A stretch of DNA of 64,000 nucleotides, from positions 188,675 through 252,674 of the forward strand of contig DBYZ01000007.1 of assembly GCA_002311655.1 (NCBI GenBank). Direction: 5' to 3'. Numbering within the stretch: position 1 is the stretch's first letter; the number at the start of each line of letters is the position of its first letter. Of the stretch, positions 1 through 9,246 are shown piece after piece. The notes under the pieces are model-generated. The model was not told the origin of the DNA, made no database searches, and saw nothing but the letters and a program-made list of their open reading frames with translations. This DNA comes from Bacteroidales bacterium UBA1173. GTDB lineage: Bacteria; Bacteroidota; Bacteroidia; Bacteroidales; F082. Both the position numbers and the translations under genes were made by a program.

Positions 1-1
1 A

Positions 2-2515
2 AAAGACACATTGCTCGATCTTATCCAGTCATTCACGGTGTTTGAGAAACAGAAACAAGAGGATTTGAAGACAGGTCTCACCAGCATTAAAACGGTGAAA
101 AAGATAGCGGCCTATCATCAGTATTATGCTGTCAACAAAGCTGTTGAGTCGACATTGCGAGCCACTGGTATAAATTGCTGCAGCAGTTTTGCAGAGTCGC
201 CTGCACATTATGGCTTCAAAACTGTCGAAGAGCAGCAGCAAGGCGATCATCGCGCCGGTGTGGTGTGGCACACACAAGGCAGCGGTAAATCGTTGACGAT
301 GGTGTTTTACACTGGCAAAATCGTGCAAAAGCTCAACAACCCGACCATTGTTGTCATCACCGACCGCAACGACTTGGATGACCAGCTTTTCGATACCTTT
401 ACAGGTGCAAAACAGCTGCTAAGGCAGACTCCAGTTCAAGCTGAGAGCCGTGAGCATCTGAAAAAACTTTTGTCGGTGCAGTCGGGCGGTGTTATCTTTA
501 CCACGATACAGAAATTCCAACCAGAATCTGGTAGCGTTTACGACACTCTTACCACGCGCAGCAACGTTATCGTGATTGCCGATGAGGCGCACCGCACGCA
601 ATATGGATTCAAAGCTAAGACTGTAGATGTGAAAAACGAAGCCGATGAGGTTATTGGTTCTGAAATAAAATACGGCTTTGCGAAATATTTGCGCGATGCG
701 TTGCCAAATGCCACTTATCTTGGTTTTACCGGCACTCCTATTGAAAAAGAAGATAAAAATACTCCGGCAGTTTTCGGAAATTATATTGACGTTTACGACA
801 TCGCACAAGCTGTTGAAGACGGTGCGACGGTCCGCATTTACTACGAAAGCCGTCTTGCTAAGGTGGAACTTAGCGAAGAAGGTCGTCAGCTGGTGGCAGA
901 CCTTGACAAGGAGCTTGAAACCGACAACATGAACGATGTCCAAAAAGCCAAGGCGAAATGGACACAGCTAGAGGCTTTAATAGGCAGTCCTAACCGATTG
1001 AAAAACATTGCAAAAGATATTGTTACACATTTTGAGGAGCGTCAGAAGGTATTTGAGGGAAAGGCGATGATTGTGGCGATGAGCCGTCGTATTGCTGCCG
1101 AATTGTACGATGAAATTATCAAACTGCGACCAGAATGGCATTCCGATGATTTGGCTAAAGGTGCTGTAAAAGTCGTGATGACCTCTTCGGCATCCGATGG
1201 CGCAAAGATTGCCAAACACCATACCACCAAAGAGCAGCGCAGGGCATTGGCGGAGCGAATGAAAGACCCCGACGATGAGCTGAAACTCGTTATTGTTCGT
1301 GACATGTGGCTGACTGGCTTCGATGTGCCTTGTCTGCACACTTTGTACATCGACAAACCGATGCAAGGACATAACCTGATGCAGGCTATCGCACGCGTAA
1401 ACAGAGTTTATAAAGACAAGCCAGGCGGTTTGGTTGTCGATTATCTTGGCATTGCTTCAGATTTGAAGAAAGCTTTGGCGTTTTATTCCGACTCAGGTGG
1501 CAAAGGCGATCCGACACAGCAGCAAGAGCAGGCAATTGCATTGATGCGGGAAAAACTCGAGGTGGTTGAACAGATGTTTTTCGGTTTCGATTACAAACAA
1601 TATTTTACCGCCGACACTTCCGGCAAGCTTTCTTGGATTTTAAAGGCCGAAAATTTCATTTTAGGATTGGAAGACGGCAAGAAACGTTTCGTCAATGAGG
1701 TGACGGCATTAGGGAAGGCTTTTGCTTTGGCTATACCACAAGATGCCGCTATGGACGTTAAGGATGAAGTGGCGTTTTTCCAAGCCGTGAAAGCCCGTCT
1801 CTGTAAGTTCGACCAGTCGGGAACAGGTCAGACAAACGAAGAAATTGAGACTACAATTCGTCAAGTCATCGACGAGGCTTTGGTTTCGGAAAAGGTCATC
1901 GATATTTTTGATGCCGCAGGAATTAAAAAGCCGGATATTTCAATTCTTTCGGAAGAGTTTTTGATGGAATTGAAAGACATGGAACACAAGAACATCGCTT
2001 TGGAAGTGTTGCGGAAGCTGTTGGAAGGCGAAATAAAGACGCGTTCGAAGTTCAATGTGGTTGAAGGTCGTACTTTGATGGAGATGCTTGACAATTCCAT
2101 TACGCGTTATCACAATAAAATTATCACCGCGGCTGAAGTCATCGATGAACTTATCAAATTGAGCAAAACTATCGTTGAAAAGGACAAAGAAGCCGAAAAT
2201 ATAGGGTTGACAACATACGAGTATGCGTTTTATTCAGCTGTTGCCGACAACGAAAGTGCCAAAGAACTGATGGGTAAGGATAAACTTCGTGAATTGGCTG
2301 TTGTTTTAACTGAAACTATCCGTAAAAACTCCACTATCGACTGGACAATCAAAGAAAATGTAAGAGCAAAAATGAAAGTGGCAGTAAAACGTTTGTTGCG
2401 CAAATACGGTTATCCACCCGATATGCAGCAGCTTGCCACTGAAACGGTGTTGAAACAAGCCGAACGTATTGCTGAAGAAATAATAAATGAAGAAAACAAC
2501 AAAAATTTACTATGA
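2..2515 (+). CDS. hsdR: Type I restriction enzyme HsdR subunit, 5' end cut by window edge
   Basis: This is the ATP-driven translocase and endonuclease subunit of a type I restriction-modification enzyme; with HsdM and HsdS it pulls DNA in and cuts far from the target. The frame is open from the first complete codon, so the N-terminal PD-(D/E)xK nuclease domain (about 200 residues in the family) lies outside the window. Visible are Walker A TQGSGKS near residue 93 of the 837 visible, a DEAH box in ADEAHRTQYG, the helicase motif FTGTPI, a motif VI-like QAIARVNR, and a long charged helical C-terminal region. The TTG at position 11 is internal (LLDLIQSF is conserved sequence), not a start. The stop overlaps the msrA start. 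hsdM and hsdS partners must lie upstream or be those at 7081-10653, although those have a different architecture. Confidence 0.93.
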   Translation, partial: KDTLLDLIQSFTVFEKQKQEDLKTGLTSIKTVKKIAAYHQYYAVNKAVESTLRATGINCCSSFAESPAHYGFKTVEEQQQGDHRAGVVWHTQGSGKSLTMVFYTGKIVQKLNNPTIVVITDRNDLDDQLFDTFTGAKQLLRQTPVQAESREHLKKLLSVQSGGVIFTTIQKFQPESGSVYDTLTTRSNVIVIADEAHRTQYGFKAKTVDVKNEADEVIGSEIKYGFAKYLRDALPNATYLGFTGTPIEKEDKNTPAVFGNYIDVYDIAQAVEDGATVRIYYESRLAKVELSEEGRQLVADLDKELETDNMNDVQKAKAKWTQLEALIGSPNRLKNIAKDIVTHFEERQKVFEGKAMIVAMSRRIAAELYDEIIKLRPEWHSDDLAKGAVKVVMTSSASDGAKIAKHHTTKEQRRALAERMKDPDDELKLVIVRDMWLTGFDVPCLHTLYIDKPMQGHNLMQAIARVNRVYKDKPGGLVVDYLGIASDLKKALAFYSDSGGKGDPTQQQEQAIALMREKLEVVEQMFFGFDYKQYFTADTSGKLSWILKAENFILGLEDGKKRFVNEVTALGKAFALAIPQDAAMDVKDEVAFFQAVKARLCKFDQSGTGQTNEEIETTIRQVIDEALVSEKVIDIFDAAGIKKPDISILSEEFLMELKDMEHKNIALEVLRKLLEGEIKTRSKFNVVEGRTLMEMLDNSITRYHNKIITAAEVIDELIKLSKTIVEKDKEAENIGLTTYEYAFYSAVADNESAKELMGKDKLRELAVVLTETIRKNSTIDWTIKENVRAKMKVAVKRLLRKYGYPPDMQQLATETVLKQAERIAEEIINEENNKNLL

Positions 2516-3030
2516 CTAAATCTATCTACCTTGCCGGAGGCTGCTTCTGGGGCACCGAGCATTATTTTAAGATGATTGATGGCGTAGCCGGCACTAAAGT
2601 CGGCTATGCCAACAGCATAAAAGAGAACCCGACGTATAAGGAGGTGTGCAGCGGCGAGACCAAGGCCGCCGAGACCGTTATGGTGGAGTACGACCCGAGT
2701 AAAATAAGCCTCGAGTTCCTGCTCTACATGTATTTCCATGCCATCGACCCGACTAGCGTCAACCAGCAGGGACATGACGTGGGACTGCAGTACCGCACAG
2801 GTATCTATTACACCGATGTCGCTGATTTAGAGACGATTAACAAGGTGATGGCTGAACAGCAGGCAAAGATTGAAGGTAAGATTGCCGTCGAAGTGATGCC
2901 GCTGCAGAATTTCTACACCGCAGAAGATTATCATCAGGATTATCTCGAGAAAAACCCTGACGGATACTGTCATCTGCCGTTGGAGCTGTTCGAATTTGCT
3001 AAAAAAGCGTCGCGCAAGATTTCCTCATGA
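2512..3030 (+). CDS. msrA: Peptide-methionine (S)-S-oxide reductase MsrA
   Basis: MsrA reduces the S-epimer of methionine sulfoxide in proteins, using thioredoxin to regenerate the active site. The catalytic motif GCFWG (residues 10-14, in AGGCFWGTEHYF) is present and the 172-residue length is that of a single-domain MsrA; no fused MsrB domain is seen. The ATG overlaps the hsdR stop in an ATGA arrangement, which suggests translational coupling to a restriction gene. That is an odd partner and may only reflect gene packing. The 3' end overlaps the convergent NUDIX gene by 61 bases. Cytoplasmic, as there is no signal peptide. Confidence 0.95.
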   Translation: MTKSIYLAGGCFWGTEHYFKMIDGVAGTKVGYANSIKENPTYKEVCSGETKAAETVMVEYDPSKISLEFLLYMYFHAIDPTSVNQQGHDVGLQYRTGIYYTDVADLETINKVMAEQQAKIEGKIAVEVMPLQNFYTAEDYHQDYLEKNPDGYCHLPLELFEFAKKASRKISS

Positions 3031-3413
3031 TCAAATGCCAGTTTTGGCAGGTTTTTTATTGAAAACCATTGCGCTTTGGCGGCATCGTCCTGTCCTTTGA
3101 CGGGGAGAGGCTCGTCGACCAATGAGAGATATGCCACCGTGATGGTGCGGCCTCGCGGGTCGCGGTCGACCTTCGAATAAGCGCCAATCTGTTTGATTTC
3201 ATTGACTTTTAATCCAGTCTCCTCTTCGAGCTCGCGGACGGCGCATTGTTTGGTGGTCTCGTCCATGTTCATGAAGCCGCCCGGAAACGCCCAGCAGCCC
3301 TTGAAAGGCTCATGTCCTCGCTCGATGAGAAGCACTTTGGGCTCGTCTTCCTTCGTCATCACGATGCAGTCGGCGGTGACGGCAGGACGGGGATAATCAT
3401 ATGTGTATGACAT
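2970..3413 (-). CDS. NUDIX hydrolase
   Basis: NUDIX enzymes hydrolyse nucleoside diphosphates linked to another group, such as oxidised nucleotides, ADP-ribose or NADH. The complete Nudix box is visible as GGFMNMDETTKQCAVRELEE followed by ETGLKV, matching GX5EX7REUXEEXGU. I start the gene at MSYTYDYPRPAVTADC (147 residues), because this N-terminus is typical of Bacteroidota members and a -7-like box lies about 22 bases upstream; a longer reading starting at 3437 would run into that box. The substrate cannot be told from sequence. It is divergent from the GH92 gene, and the two promoters overlap. The 3' end overlaps msrA by 61 bases tail to tail. Confidence 0.9.
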   Translation of the reverse strand: MSYTYDYPRPAVTADCIVMTKEDEPKVLLIERGHEPFKGCWAFPGGFMNMDETTKQCAVRELEEETGLKVNEIKQIGAYSKVDRDPRGRTITVAYLSLVDEPLPVKGQDDAAKAQWFSIKNLPKLAFDHEEILRDAFLANSNSSNGR

Positions 3414-3434
3414 TTTTTGATAATTTTCGAAGTA

Positions 3435-3442
3435 CAAAAATA
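3435..3442 (-). promoter_or_regulatory. Bacteroidota -7 box for the NUDIX gene
   Basis: CAAAAATA on the plus strand reads TATTTTTG on the minus strand, matching the TAnnTTTG consensus of the primary sigma factor in this phylum. It lies 21 bases upstream of the NUDIX ATG at 3413. No convincing -33 TTTG is seen. Confidence 0.5.
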
Positions 3443-3465
3443 ATACTTTTATTTAAAAAAATGTG

Positions 3466-3473
3466 TATTTTTG
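3466..3473 (+). promoter_or_regulatory. Bacteroidota -7 box for the GH92 gene
   Basis: TATTTTTG matches TAnnTTTG and ends 20 bases before the ATG at 3494. It supports that ATG over the upstream ATG at 3401, which would lie in front of the promoter. It is divergent from the NUDIX box at 3435-3442. Confidence 0.5.
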
Positions 3474-3493
3474 TGCAACGAAATTTAATCGCT

Positions 3494-5719
3494 ATGAAAA
3501 GATATTTTACACTGATTTTGGCTTTGTTTCTGCCGGTTTTGATGCTTGCGCAGACCAATGATTACACTAAATTTGTCAATCCTTTCATCGGGACGCAGAC
3601 CGACGAGACGGGTGCGCTGAGCGGTAGCACTTTCCCTGGCGCCACGATGCCGCAGGGCATGGTGCAGCTGAGTCCTGAAACGGAGCAGATGGTCACTTGG
3701 GACCCTTGCTCGGGCTACGATTATAATAAAGACGTGATTTACGGCTTCACGCATACGCATTTGAGCGGCACCGGATGCACCGACCTTATCGACATTAGTT
3801 TTATGCCTGTTAGCACTGAGGTGAAGCCAGATCAACTTAAAACTGGCGATTTCGGACAGCATTACAGTCACGAAAACGAGGCGGCTAGACCTGGATATTA
3901 TCAGGTGTTTTTGCAGGAAAGTGGCGTAAATGTTGAGGTTTCGGCGACGGTCAGAACAGGCGTTCATAAATACACCTTCCCGAAAGGCAAGCCACAGGTT
4001 GTAGTCCTCGATATGGACCGTGGCGTTTTTCGTGGCGACGCATATTACTCCGGCCGTCGTTTCTACGATATTATCCAATCGCAGATTCGCATCGTCGATG
4101 ACCACACGGTGGAAGGCTATCGCGTTGTCTGCGGCTGGGCCAAGTTGCGCAAAATCTATTTCCGCGCTGAGTTTTCACGCCCGATAAGCAAACATCTCCT
4201 TATGAAAGGCGGTCTCAACGTGGGTAACAGCGATGTTGTAAACGGGAGTCCGTTGCGTGCAGCTTTAAGCTTTGATAATGCTGATAATCAAGAACTTATA
4301 GTGAAAGTTGCTATCTCGCCTGTCGACAATGACGGTGCACGCAAAAACATGCTTGCCGAGGCTCAAAGCTGGAGTTTCGACGAATACGTGCAAAACGCCC
4401 ATGATATCTGGCAAAAAGAACTCAGCCGCATCGACGTTGAAGGTACCGACGAGCAGAAAACCATATTTTACACGGGACTTTACCATGTTTTGATGCAGCC
4501 TAACACCATGAGCGACGTTGACGGACGTTATATGGACACCAATTTCGAAATCAAGCAGATGCCTGAAGGACAGACCTATCACAGCACCTTCAGCCTGTGG
4601 GACACTTTCCGCGCAGCGCATCCACTCTACACCCTCATCGACCCGAAAAATGCTGCCCAGTTTGTAAACGACATGGTTTTGCATCATAAAACATACGGAT
4701 ATCTCCCGATTTGGGACCTCTGGGGACAGGACAACTACTGCATGATTGGCAACCACGCCATTCCGGTTTTGGCGGATGCCATTATGGCAGAGATTCCTGG
4801 CATCGACGTGGAAGAGGCGTATCAGGCGATGGTGGAAAGCAGCACTCGAAGCCATTACAACTCGCCTTTCGAGATTTGGGAACAATATGGTTACTTGCCG
4901 CAAACTCTTCAGAATGAGAGTGTTAGCATCACCATGGAGCAGGCTTTCGACGATGCCTGCGTGGCTTTGGTGGCCAAGAAATTAGGCAAAACAGACGATT
5001 ATGAGCGTTTTTATCGCCGCTCGATGTTTTATAAAAACTTGTTCGACCCTGAGACTGGTTTCTTCCGTCCGAAAGACGAGAACGGCAACTGGATTGAAGG
5101 TTTCGACCCGCTCAGCTACGAGCAGCCGTGCTTTGTGGAGGGCAACGCATGGCAGTATATGTGGTTTGTGCCTCAGGATCCGCAAGGCTTGATAGACCTC
5201 TTCGGCAGCAAAAAGGCATTTTTGAAGAAACTTGATGAGAACTTCAGTCTGACCGCCACTTCTGGCAATGTTGACGGCAATGCCAGCGGCTTCATCGGTC
5301 AGTATGCACACGGCAACGAGCCGAGTCATCACACCGTTTATCTGTATAATTTTGCAGGAAAACCTGAGAGGACGCAGGAGCTGGTGGAGCAGGTGAGGAG
5401 CGAGTTTTACCGTGCCACACCATGCGGCTACGCGGGCAACGACGACTGCGGACAGATGTCGGCATGGTATATCTTCTCTTCGTTGGGATTCTATCCGTTC
5501 CACGCCGGTTCGGCCGAATATGTCATCGGGACACCTTTATTTAAGAAGGCGACAATCCACCTTGAAAACGGCAACGATTTCGTGATTTCAGCACCAAACA
5601 AAACACCTAAAAAGATTCATGTGAAGAGCGTGAAGCTCAACGGCAAGCCGATAACAGATTACACCATCACACATAAGCAGATTATGGATGGTGGAACGCT
5701 GGAGTTTATTCTTTTTTAA
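3494..5719 (+). CDS. GH92 family alpha-mannosidase, exported
   Basis: GH92 enzymes are calcium-dependent inverting exo-alpha-mannosidases that trim mannose from N-glycans and yeast mannans. The start MKRYFTLIL gives a clean signal peptide with probable cleavage after MLAQ, leaving a mature enzyme of about 720 residues. Conserved family blocks are seen: VNPFIGT, PGATMPQGMVQLSP, FSLWDTFRAAHPL, FVEGNAWQYMW (general-acid Glu region), GNEPSHH and GNDDCGQMSAWY (catalytic-base Asp region). It is a single gene with no SusC/SusD neighbours, so it is not in an obvious polysaccharide-utilisation locus. The linkage preferred cannot be told. Its 3' end overlaps the convergent transporter gene by 14 bases. 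Confidence 0.93.
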   Translation: MKRYFTLILALFLPVLMLAQTNDYTKFVNPFIGTQTDETGALSGSTFPGATMPQGMVQLSPETEQMVTWDPCSGYDYNKDVIYGFTHTHLSGTGCTDLIDISFMPVSTEVKPDQLKTGDFGQHYSHENEAARPGYYQVFLQESGVNVEVSATVRTGVHKYTFPKGKPQVVVLDMDRGVFRGDAYYSGRRFYDIIQSQIRIVDDHTVEGYRVVCGWAKLRKIYFRAEFSRPISKHLLMKGGLNVGNSDVVNGSPLRAALSFDNADNQELIVKVAISPVDNDGARKNMLAEAQSWSFDEYVQNAHDIWQKELSRIDVEGTDEQKTIFYTGLYHVLMQPNTMSDVDGRYMDTNFEIKQMPEGQTYHSTFSLWDTFRAAHPLYTLIDPKNAAQFVNDMVLHHKTYGYLPIWDLWGQDNYCMIGNHAIPVLADAIMAEIPGIDVEEAYQAMVESSTRSHYNSPFEIWEQYGYLPQTLQNESVSITMEQAFDDACVALVAKKLGKTDDYERFYRRSMFYKNLFDPETGFFRPKDENGNWIEGFDPLSYEQPCFVEGNAWQYMWFVPQDPQGLIDLFGSKKAFLKKLDENFSLTATSGNVDGNASGFIGQYAHGNEPSHHTVYLYNFAGKPERTQELVEQVRSEFYRATPCGYAGNDDCGQMSAWYIFSSLGFYPFHAGSAEYVIGTPLFKKATIHLENGNDFVISAPNKTPKKIHVKSVKLNGKPITDYTITHKQIMDGGTLEFILF

Positions 5720-6839
5720 TATCAGGCATCAGACGTCGCACGATTTTCTTATCATAGAAGAAACGGCCTGCGATGACGCGGATGACTGTATAGGCTGGTA
5801 TTGCGGCGAGCATTCCCAAGATGCCTCCGATATGTCCTGCCATCAGCATCACGATGAAAATCTCAAGCGGCGTTGCCTGGATGCTGGTAGAGTAGATGAT
5901 CGGCTGCAGCACGAAATTGTCGATAAGCTGTACTGTCAGCATGATGACAATCACGATGAGGGCAAAAAGCCAGATGTTGACATCCAAACCGATACCGGCG
6001 CCATATTTAAGCACCATACATAACAATGCGCCAAGTACTTCACCGATGATGGGTCCCACGTAAGGGATGATGTTGAGTATTCCAGCGATGAAAGCGATGC
6101 CAAGGGCATAGGTCGGACCGATACGAGCAATAAGCCATAATCCAAAGAAATTGCAGAGAGCGACACCAAGCATTTCCATAATCAAACCAACAAAATAGCG
6201 CGATAGGAGGTGCTCAATGTCAACTATTGATTCAGTGACCGAGTTCTCGATGCGATCAGGAACCAAGGCGGCTACAATCTTGGAGAATAATTTTTTGTCT
6301 TTTACGAAGAAGAATGAGATGAACACCACGGCGAAAAGTCCGATGGTGAGGTCAATCACGATAGAACCTACCGAGCCGAGGAGACCGGTGATGTTGAAAT
6401 CTGACAACAGACCTTTCAGGTAGTTGAGCAGCGTACCTATAGCGTCGAAATCCTCGCCCAGACTCGGAAACATACTCACAATCCAGCCATTGACTGTCTC
6501 ACCGAGATTTCCGTTAAAATTGTCGTTATTGTTGAATATGGATGCCTGATCAATGATATTAGTTATAACTGGAATCACAAGAATAACTACTGTTGCCAGT
6601 CCGACGATGACGATTATGATTGAGACTATTGACAGCAGCCAGTCGGGAGCGCTATTGCCTTTGATACGGATTTTTCGCATAAGGCGTGCCAACGGACGGC
6701 TGATAAGCGACACCACAAATGCCAGGATAATATATATCAAAACGCTTTTAAAATACCAGCATAAAACACATGTGATTGCCAAAATACCCGTGATAATCAG
6801 ATATTTAGATAGTTTTTCAACGTTGCTGAGATTTTCCAT
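5706..6839 (-). CDS. AI-2E family transporter (YdiK/PerM-like membrane protein)
   Basis: This is a polytopic inner-membrane protein of the AI-2E transporter superfamily, whose members have been linked to autoinducer-2 export, Na+/H+ antiport or other small-molecule efflux, so the substrate cannot be assigned. About eight hydrophobic segments are visible, in the usual arrangement of an N-terminal group, a central soluble loop near residues 100-150, and a conserved C-terminal half with GIAFIAGILNIIPYVGPIIG. I start at MENLSNVEKL (377 residues) rather than six codons upstream, because the upstream stretch runs toward a -7 box. It is the last gene before the defence-like island and is transcribed away from it. 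Confidence 0.9.
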   Translation of the reverse strand: MENLSNVEKLSKYLIITGILAITCVLCWYFKSVLIYIILAFVVSLISRPLARLMRKIRIKGNSAPDWLLSIVSIIIVIVGLATVVILVIPVITNIIDQASIFNNNDNFNGNLGETVNGWIVSMFPSLGEDFDAIGTLLNYLKGLLSDFNITGLLGSVGSIVIDLTIGLFAVVFISFFFVKDKKLFSKIVAALVPDRIENSVTESIVDIEHLLSRYFVGLIMEMLGVALCNFFGLWLIARIGPTYALGIAFIAGILNIIPYVGPIIGEVLGALLCMVLKYGAGIGLDVNIWLFALIVIVIMLTVQLIDNFVLQPIIYSTSIQATPLEIFIVMLMAGHIGGILGMLAAIPAYTVIRVIAGRFFYDKKIVRRLMPDIKKE

Positions 6840-6854
6840 ATAGAGATGTTTTTG

Positions 6855-6862
6855 CAAAAATA
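6855..6862 (-). promoter_or_regulatory. Bacteroidota -7 box for the AI-2E transporter gene
   Basis: CAAAAATA on plus reads TATTTTTG on minus, 15 bases upstream of the ATG at 6839, giving a very short leader. Confidence 0.5.
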
Positions 6863-7045
6863 CAAAAATTTATTCCATAGTTTAATGAAAAAATTTGCCG
6901 TATGTTTTTGAAATTTAGTTTTTGGTGTTCAAAAATGTCTTTAATTTAATGAAAGGAAATCTATTTCTTTTTTACAAAACTTATAGTTTTATTCAAGAAA
7001 AATTGCTAATATTGCAGATTGAAAAATTATAGATATAAACAAATA

Positions 7046-7053
7046 TAGGTTTG
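7046..7053 (+). promoter_or_regulatory. Likely -7 box for the defence-like island operon
   Basis: TAGGTTTG matches TAnnTTTG and lies 27 bases before the ATG at 7081. A TTG at 7019-7021 is a possible -33 element, with spacing slightly longer than usual. The surrounding 6870-7080 stretch is very AT-rich and holds no reading frame. Confidence 0.45.
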
Positions 7054-7080
7054 TGCCTGTTAGTTTGAAAAAATTGTGAT

Positions 7081-9243
7081 ATGAACGATTATATACAAAA
7101 AGGAATAGAAAAAGGGCTTATCTCATTTAATGATGATTATAGTCGAATTACATACAAACATGTAAATAAAACATGTAATTATTTGGACCCGGAAGAGCAA
7201 ATCGAGGCTGAATCTTTTTTGAAACTGGTTCTTGTTTATAATTATCCAGTCCAGAGAATCAAGTTATTTGAAAAAGTAACTATGGGTGCCAGTAAAAAAG
7301 AGGCGGATATTATCATTTATGAGGATGATCTATGTCTTAATCCTTCTATCATTGTTGAATGTAAAAAGCAAGAAGTATCCGAAGCGGAATTTCTTCAAGC
7401 TATAGAACAGGCTGCAAGTTATGCATACGCTCTTTCTGGAACTGTTAAGTATATTTGGACAACGTCTGGTATTAAGAATTCATATCTGCAAATAGATAAA
7501 GAGCGTCAAACCAGAATACAAATTCCTAACATACCAATATTTGGCAAAGCTGTTCAAAAATACAATTTCGTAAAAGGTGGTCGATTACAAAATGAAGATC
7601 CGGGAAATGATGTTATCAAGCAGCAATTTTTTGATCTTGAACAAGTGTCTGAAAGTGAATTGACAAATCGTTTTAAAAAAGCACATCAATCTCTTTGGGC
7701 AGGAGGTGAACTTAATCCTTCTGATGCTTTTGACGAATTGGACAAACTTATTTTCTGCAAGATTTGGGATGAGCGTAAACCACGTAAAAAAGGTGAACCT
7801 TATGATTTTCAGATATTCGACATAGAAAAACCAAAGAATGCCACACAAAAAGACATTGATGCCATAGAACAGCAAATTACTATGGATTTGGCGAAACGAA
7901 TATTTGCTTTGTATGAAGAAGGACGAAATAAGGACAAAGAAGTTTTCAAAGATAATATCCGATTAACACCACAGCGTATTCGTACTGTTGTTAGTTATTT
8001 GCAAGAAGCAAATTTGTCAAAGACGGACCTTGACAGTAAAGGCAAGGCTTTTGAAACATTTATGGGTTCATACTTCCGTGGAGACTTTGGCCAGTATTTC
8101 ACACCGCGCAATATAGTAAAGTTTATTGTTGATGTGTTACCTATTAAAAATGACTCAAAAGTGCTTGATACTTCATGCGGAAGTGGTGGATTTTTGCTTT
8201 ATGCTTTGGATAAAGTTCGTAAACAGGCAGGAGATTATTTTGATGAAGGAACAGTAGACCATTATAACCATTGGCATGATTTTGCTTCAAAAAATTTGTT
8301 TGGCATAGAGATTAATGAACAGATTGCACGTACAGCTAAAATGAATATGATTATTCATGATGACGGACATACTAATGTTATATCCAGCGATGGACTTTTA
8401 CGTGACAATGTGTTAATGGAAAAAACGGCAAATAAAGGATTTGAATATGGTACTTTTGATGTAATAATTACCAATCCACCTTTTGGTAGTACTGTAAAAC
8501 AAACAGAAAAAGCTTATTTGCATCAGTATTTATTTGGCAACAAAGATGTTGATTGGCTTGATACGAAAAACTCGGCTGTTAAAGAACGAGACAGTCAGAG
8601 TACAGAGGTTTTGTTTATTGAACAAGATAAAAATTTCCTAACAGAAGGTGGTTATCTTGCTATCGTTATTCCTGATGGAATTATAACAAATAGCAGTTTA
8701 CAATATGTTCGTGACAATATAGAAGAATGGTTCCGTATTGTAGCGGTTGTAAGTATGCCGCAAGATGCCTTCAAGGCAAACGGTGCAGGTGTAAAAAGTT
8801 CTGTCCTGTTCCTGAAAAAATGGACAAAAGAGCAAAGCCAGAAAATTAAAGACACAAAATTTAAACTTCAGGAGCGTATCAAAAAAGAGGCAAATTATTA
8901 CACAATTGTAGATAAACTTGAGAAAACAAAAAAAGATATAATCAAGAATCATGTTGGATTTGATAACAATACTGGCTATACGGATAAAAAGTCAATAGAA
9001 AAATCAGACAGTTTCATTGAATGGAAGAAGCAAATAACTGAACAATATAAGCAAAAACTTGATGATTTTAAAGAACAGTTAATTGAAGATTATAACTCGA
9101 AACTTCAAAAAGAAATTGTTGATTATCCTATATTCATGGCAATAGCCGACCAAATCGGATATGATGCCACCGGAAAAGAGATACCAACCAATGATTTGGA
9201 AATGATTGGTGAAGAATTGAAAAAATTCATTGAAACTCTGTGA
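7081..9243 (+). CDS. hsdM: N6-adenine DNA methyltransferase fused to an N-terminal HsdR_N-type nuclease domain
   Basis: This is a 720-residue HsdM-like methylase with an extra N-terminal domain. Residues about 30-150 look like the type I R-subunit N-terminal fold: E74-A-D76 in KKEADIIIY and E93-C-K95 in IIVECKK form a PD-(D/E)xK-like set. A helical HsdM_N region follows, then the AdoMet-binding motif DTSCGSGGFLL (about 363-373) and the catalytic NPPF motif in ITNPPFG (about 463-469), so it should make N6-methyladenine. The C-terminus is coiled and lysine-rich. With the adjacent HsdS, the layout resembles BcgI-like type IIB/IIG enzymes, where cutting and methylation share a chain and specificity is separate. 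HsdS starts 3 bases after the stop. Cleavage activity is inferred only. Confidence 0.88.
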   Translation: MNDYIQKGIEKGLISFNDDYSRITYKHVNKTCNYLDPEEQIEAESFLKLVLVYNYPVQRIKLFEKVTMGASKKEADIIIYEDDLCLNPSIIVECKKQEVSEAEFLQAIEQAASYAYALSGTVKYIWTTSGIKNSYLQIDKERQTRIQIPNIPIFGKAVQKYNFVKGGRLQNEDPGNDVIKQQFFDLEQVSESELTNRFKKAHQSLWAGGELNPSDAFDELDKLIFCKIWDERKPRKKGEPYDFQIFDIEKPKNATQKDIDAIEQQITMDLAKRIFALYEEGRNKDKEVFKDNIRLTPQRIRTVVSYLQEANLSKTDLDSKGKAFETFMGSYFRGDFGQYFTPRNIVKFIVDVLPIKNDSKVLDTSCGSGGFLLYALDKVRKQAGDYFDEGTVDHYNHWHDFASKNLFGIEINEQIARTAKMNMIIHDDGHTNVISSDGLLRDNVLMEKTANKGFEYGTFDVIITNPPFGSTVKQTEKAYLHQYLFGNKDVDWLDTKNSAVKERDSQSTEVLFIEQDKNFLTEGGYLAIVIPDGIITNSSLQYVRDNIEEWFRIVAVVSMPQDAFKANGAGVKSSVLFLKKWTKEQSQKIKDTKFKLQERIKKEANYYTIVDKLEKTKKDIIKNHVGFDNNTGYTDKKSIEKSDSFIEWKKQITEQYKQKLDDFKEQLIEDYNSKLQKEIVDYPIFMAIADQIGYDATGKEIPTNDLEMIGEELKKFIETL

Positions 9244-9246
9244 ACC

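Noticed and set aside
3401..3493. Upstream ATG that would lengthen the GH92 protein by 31 residues
   Set aside because: The extra stretch covers the -7 box and the AT-rich promoter, and hides the signal peptide that starts cleanly at 3494.
7081..9243. BREX-type PglX methylase
   Set aside because: The protein is shorter, has an HsdM-like layout with a nuclease-like N-terminus, sits next to hsdS, and no brxC/pglZ-type genes are present.
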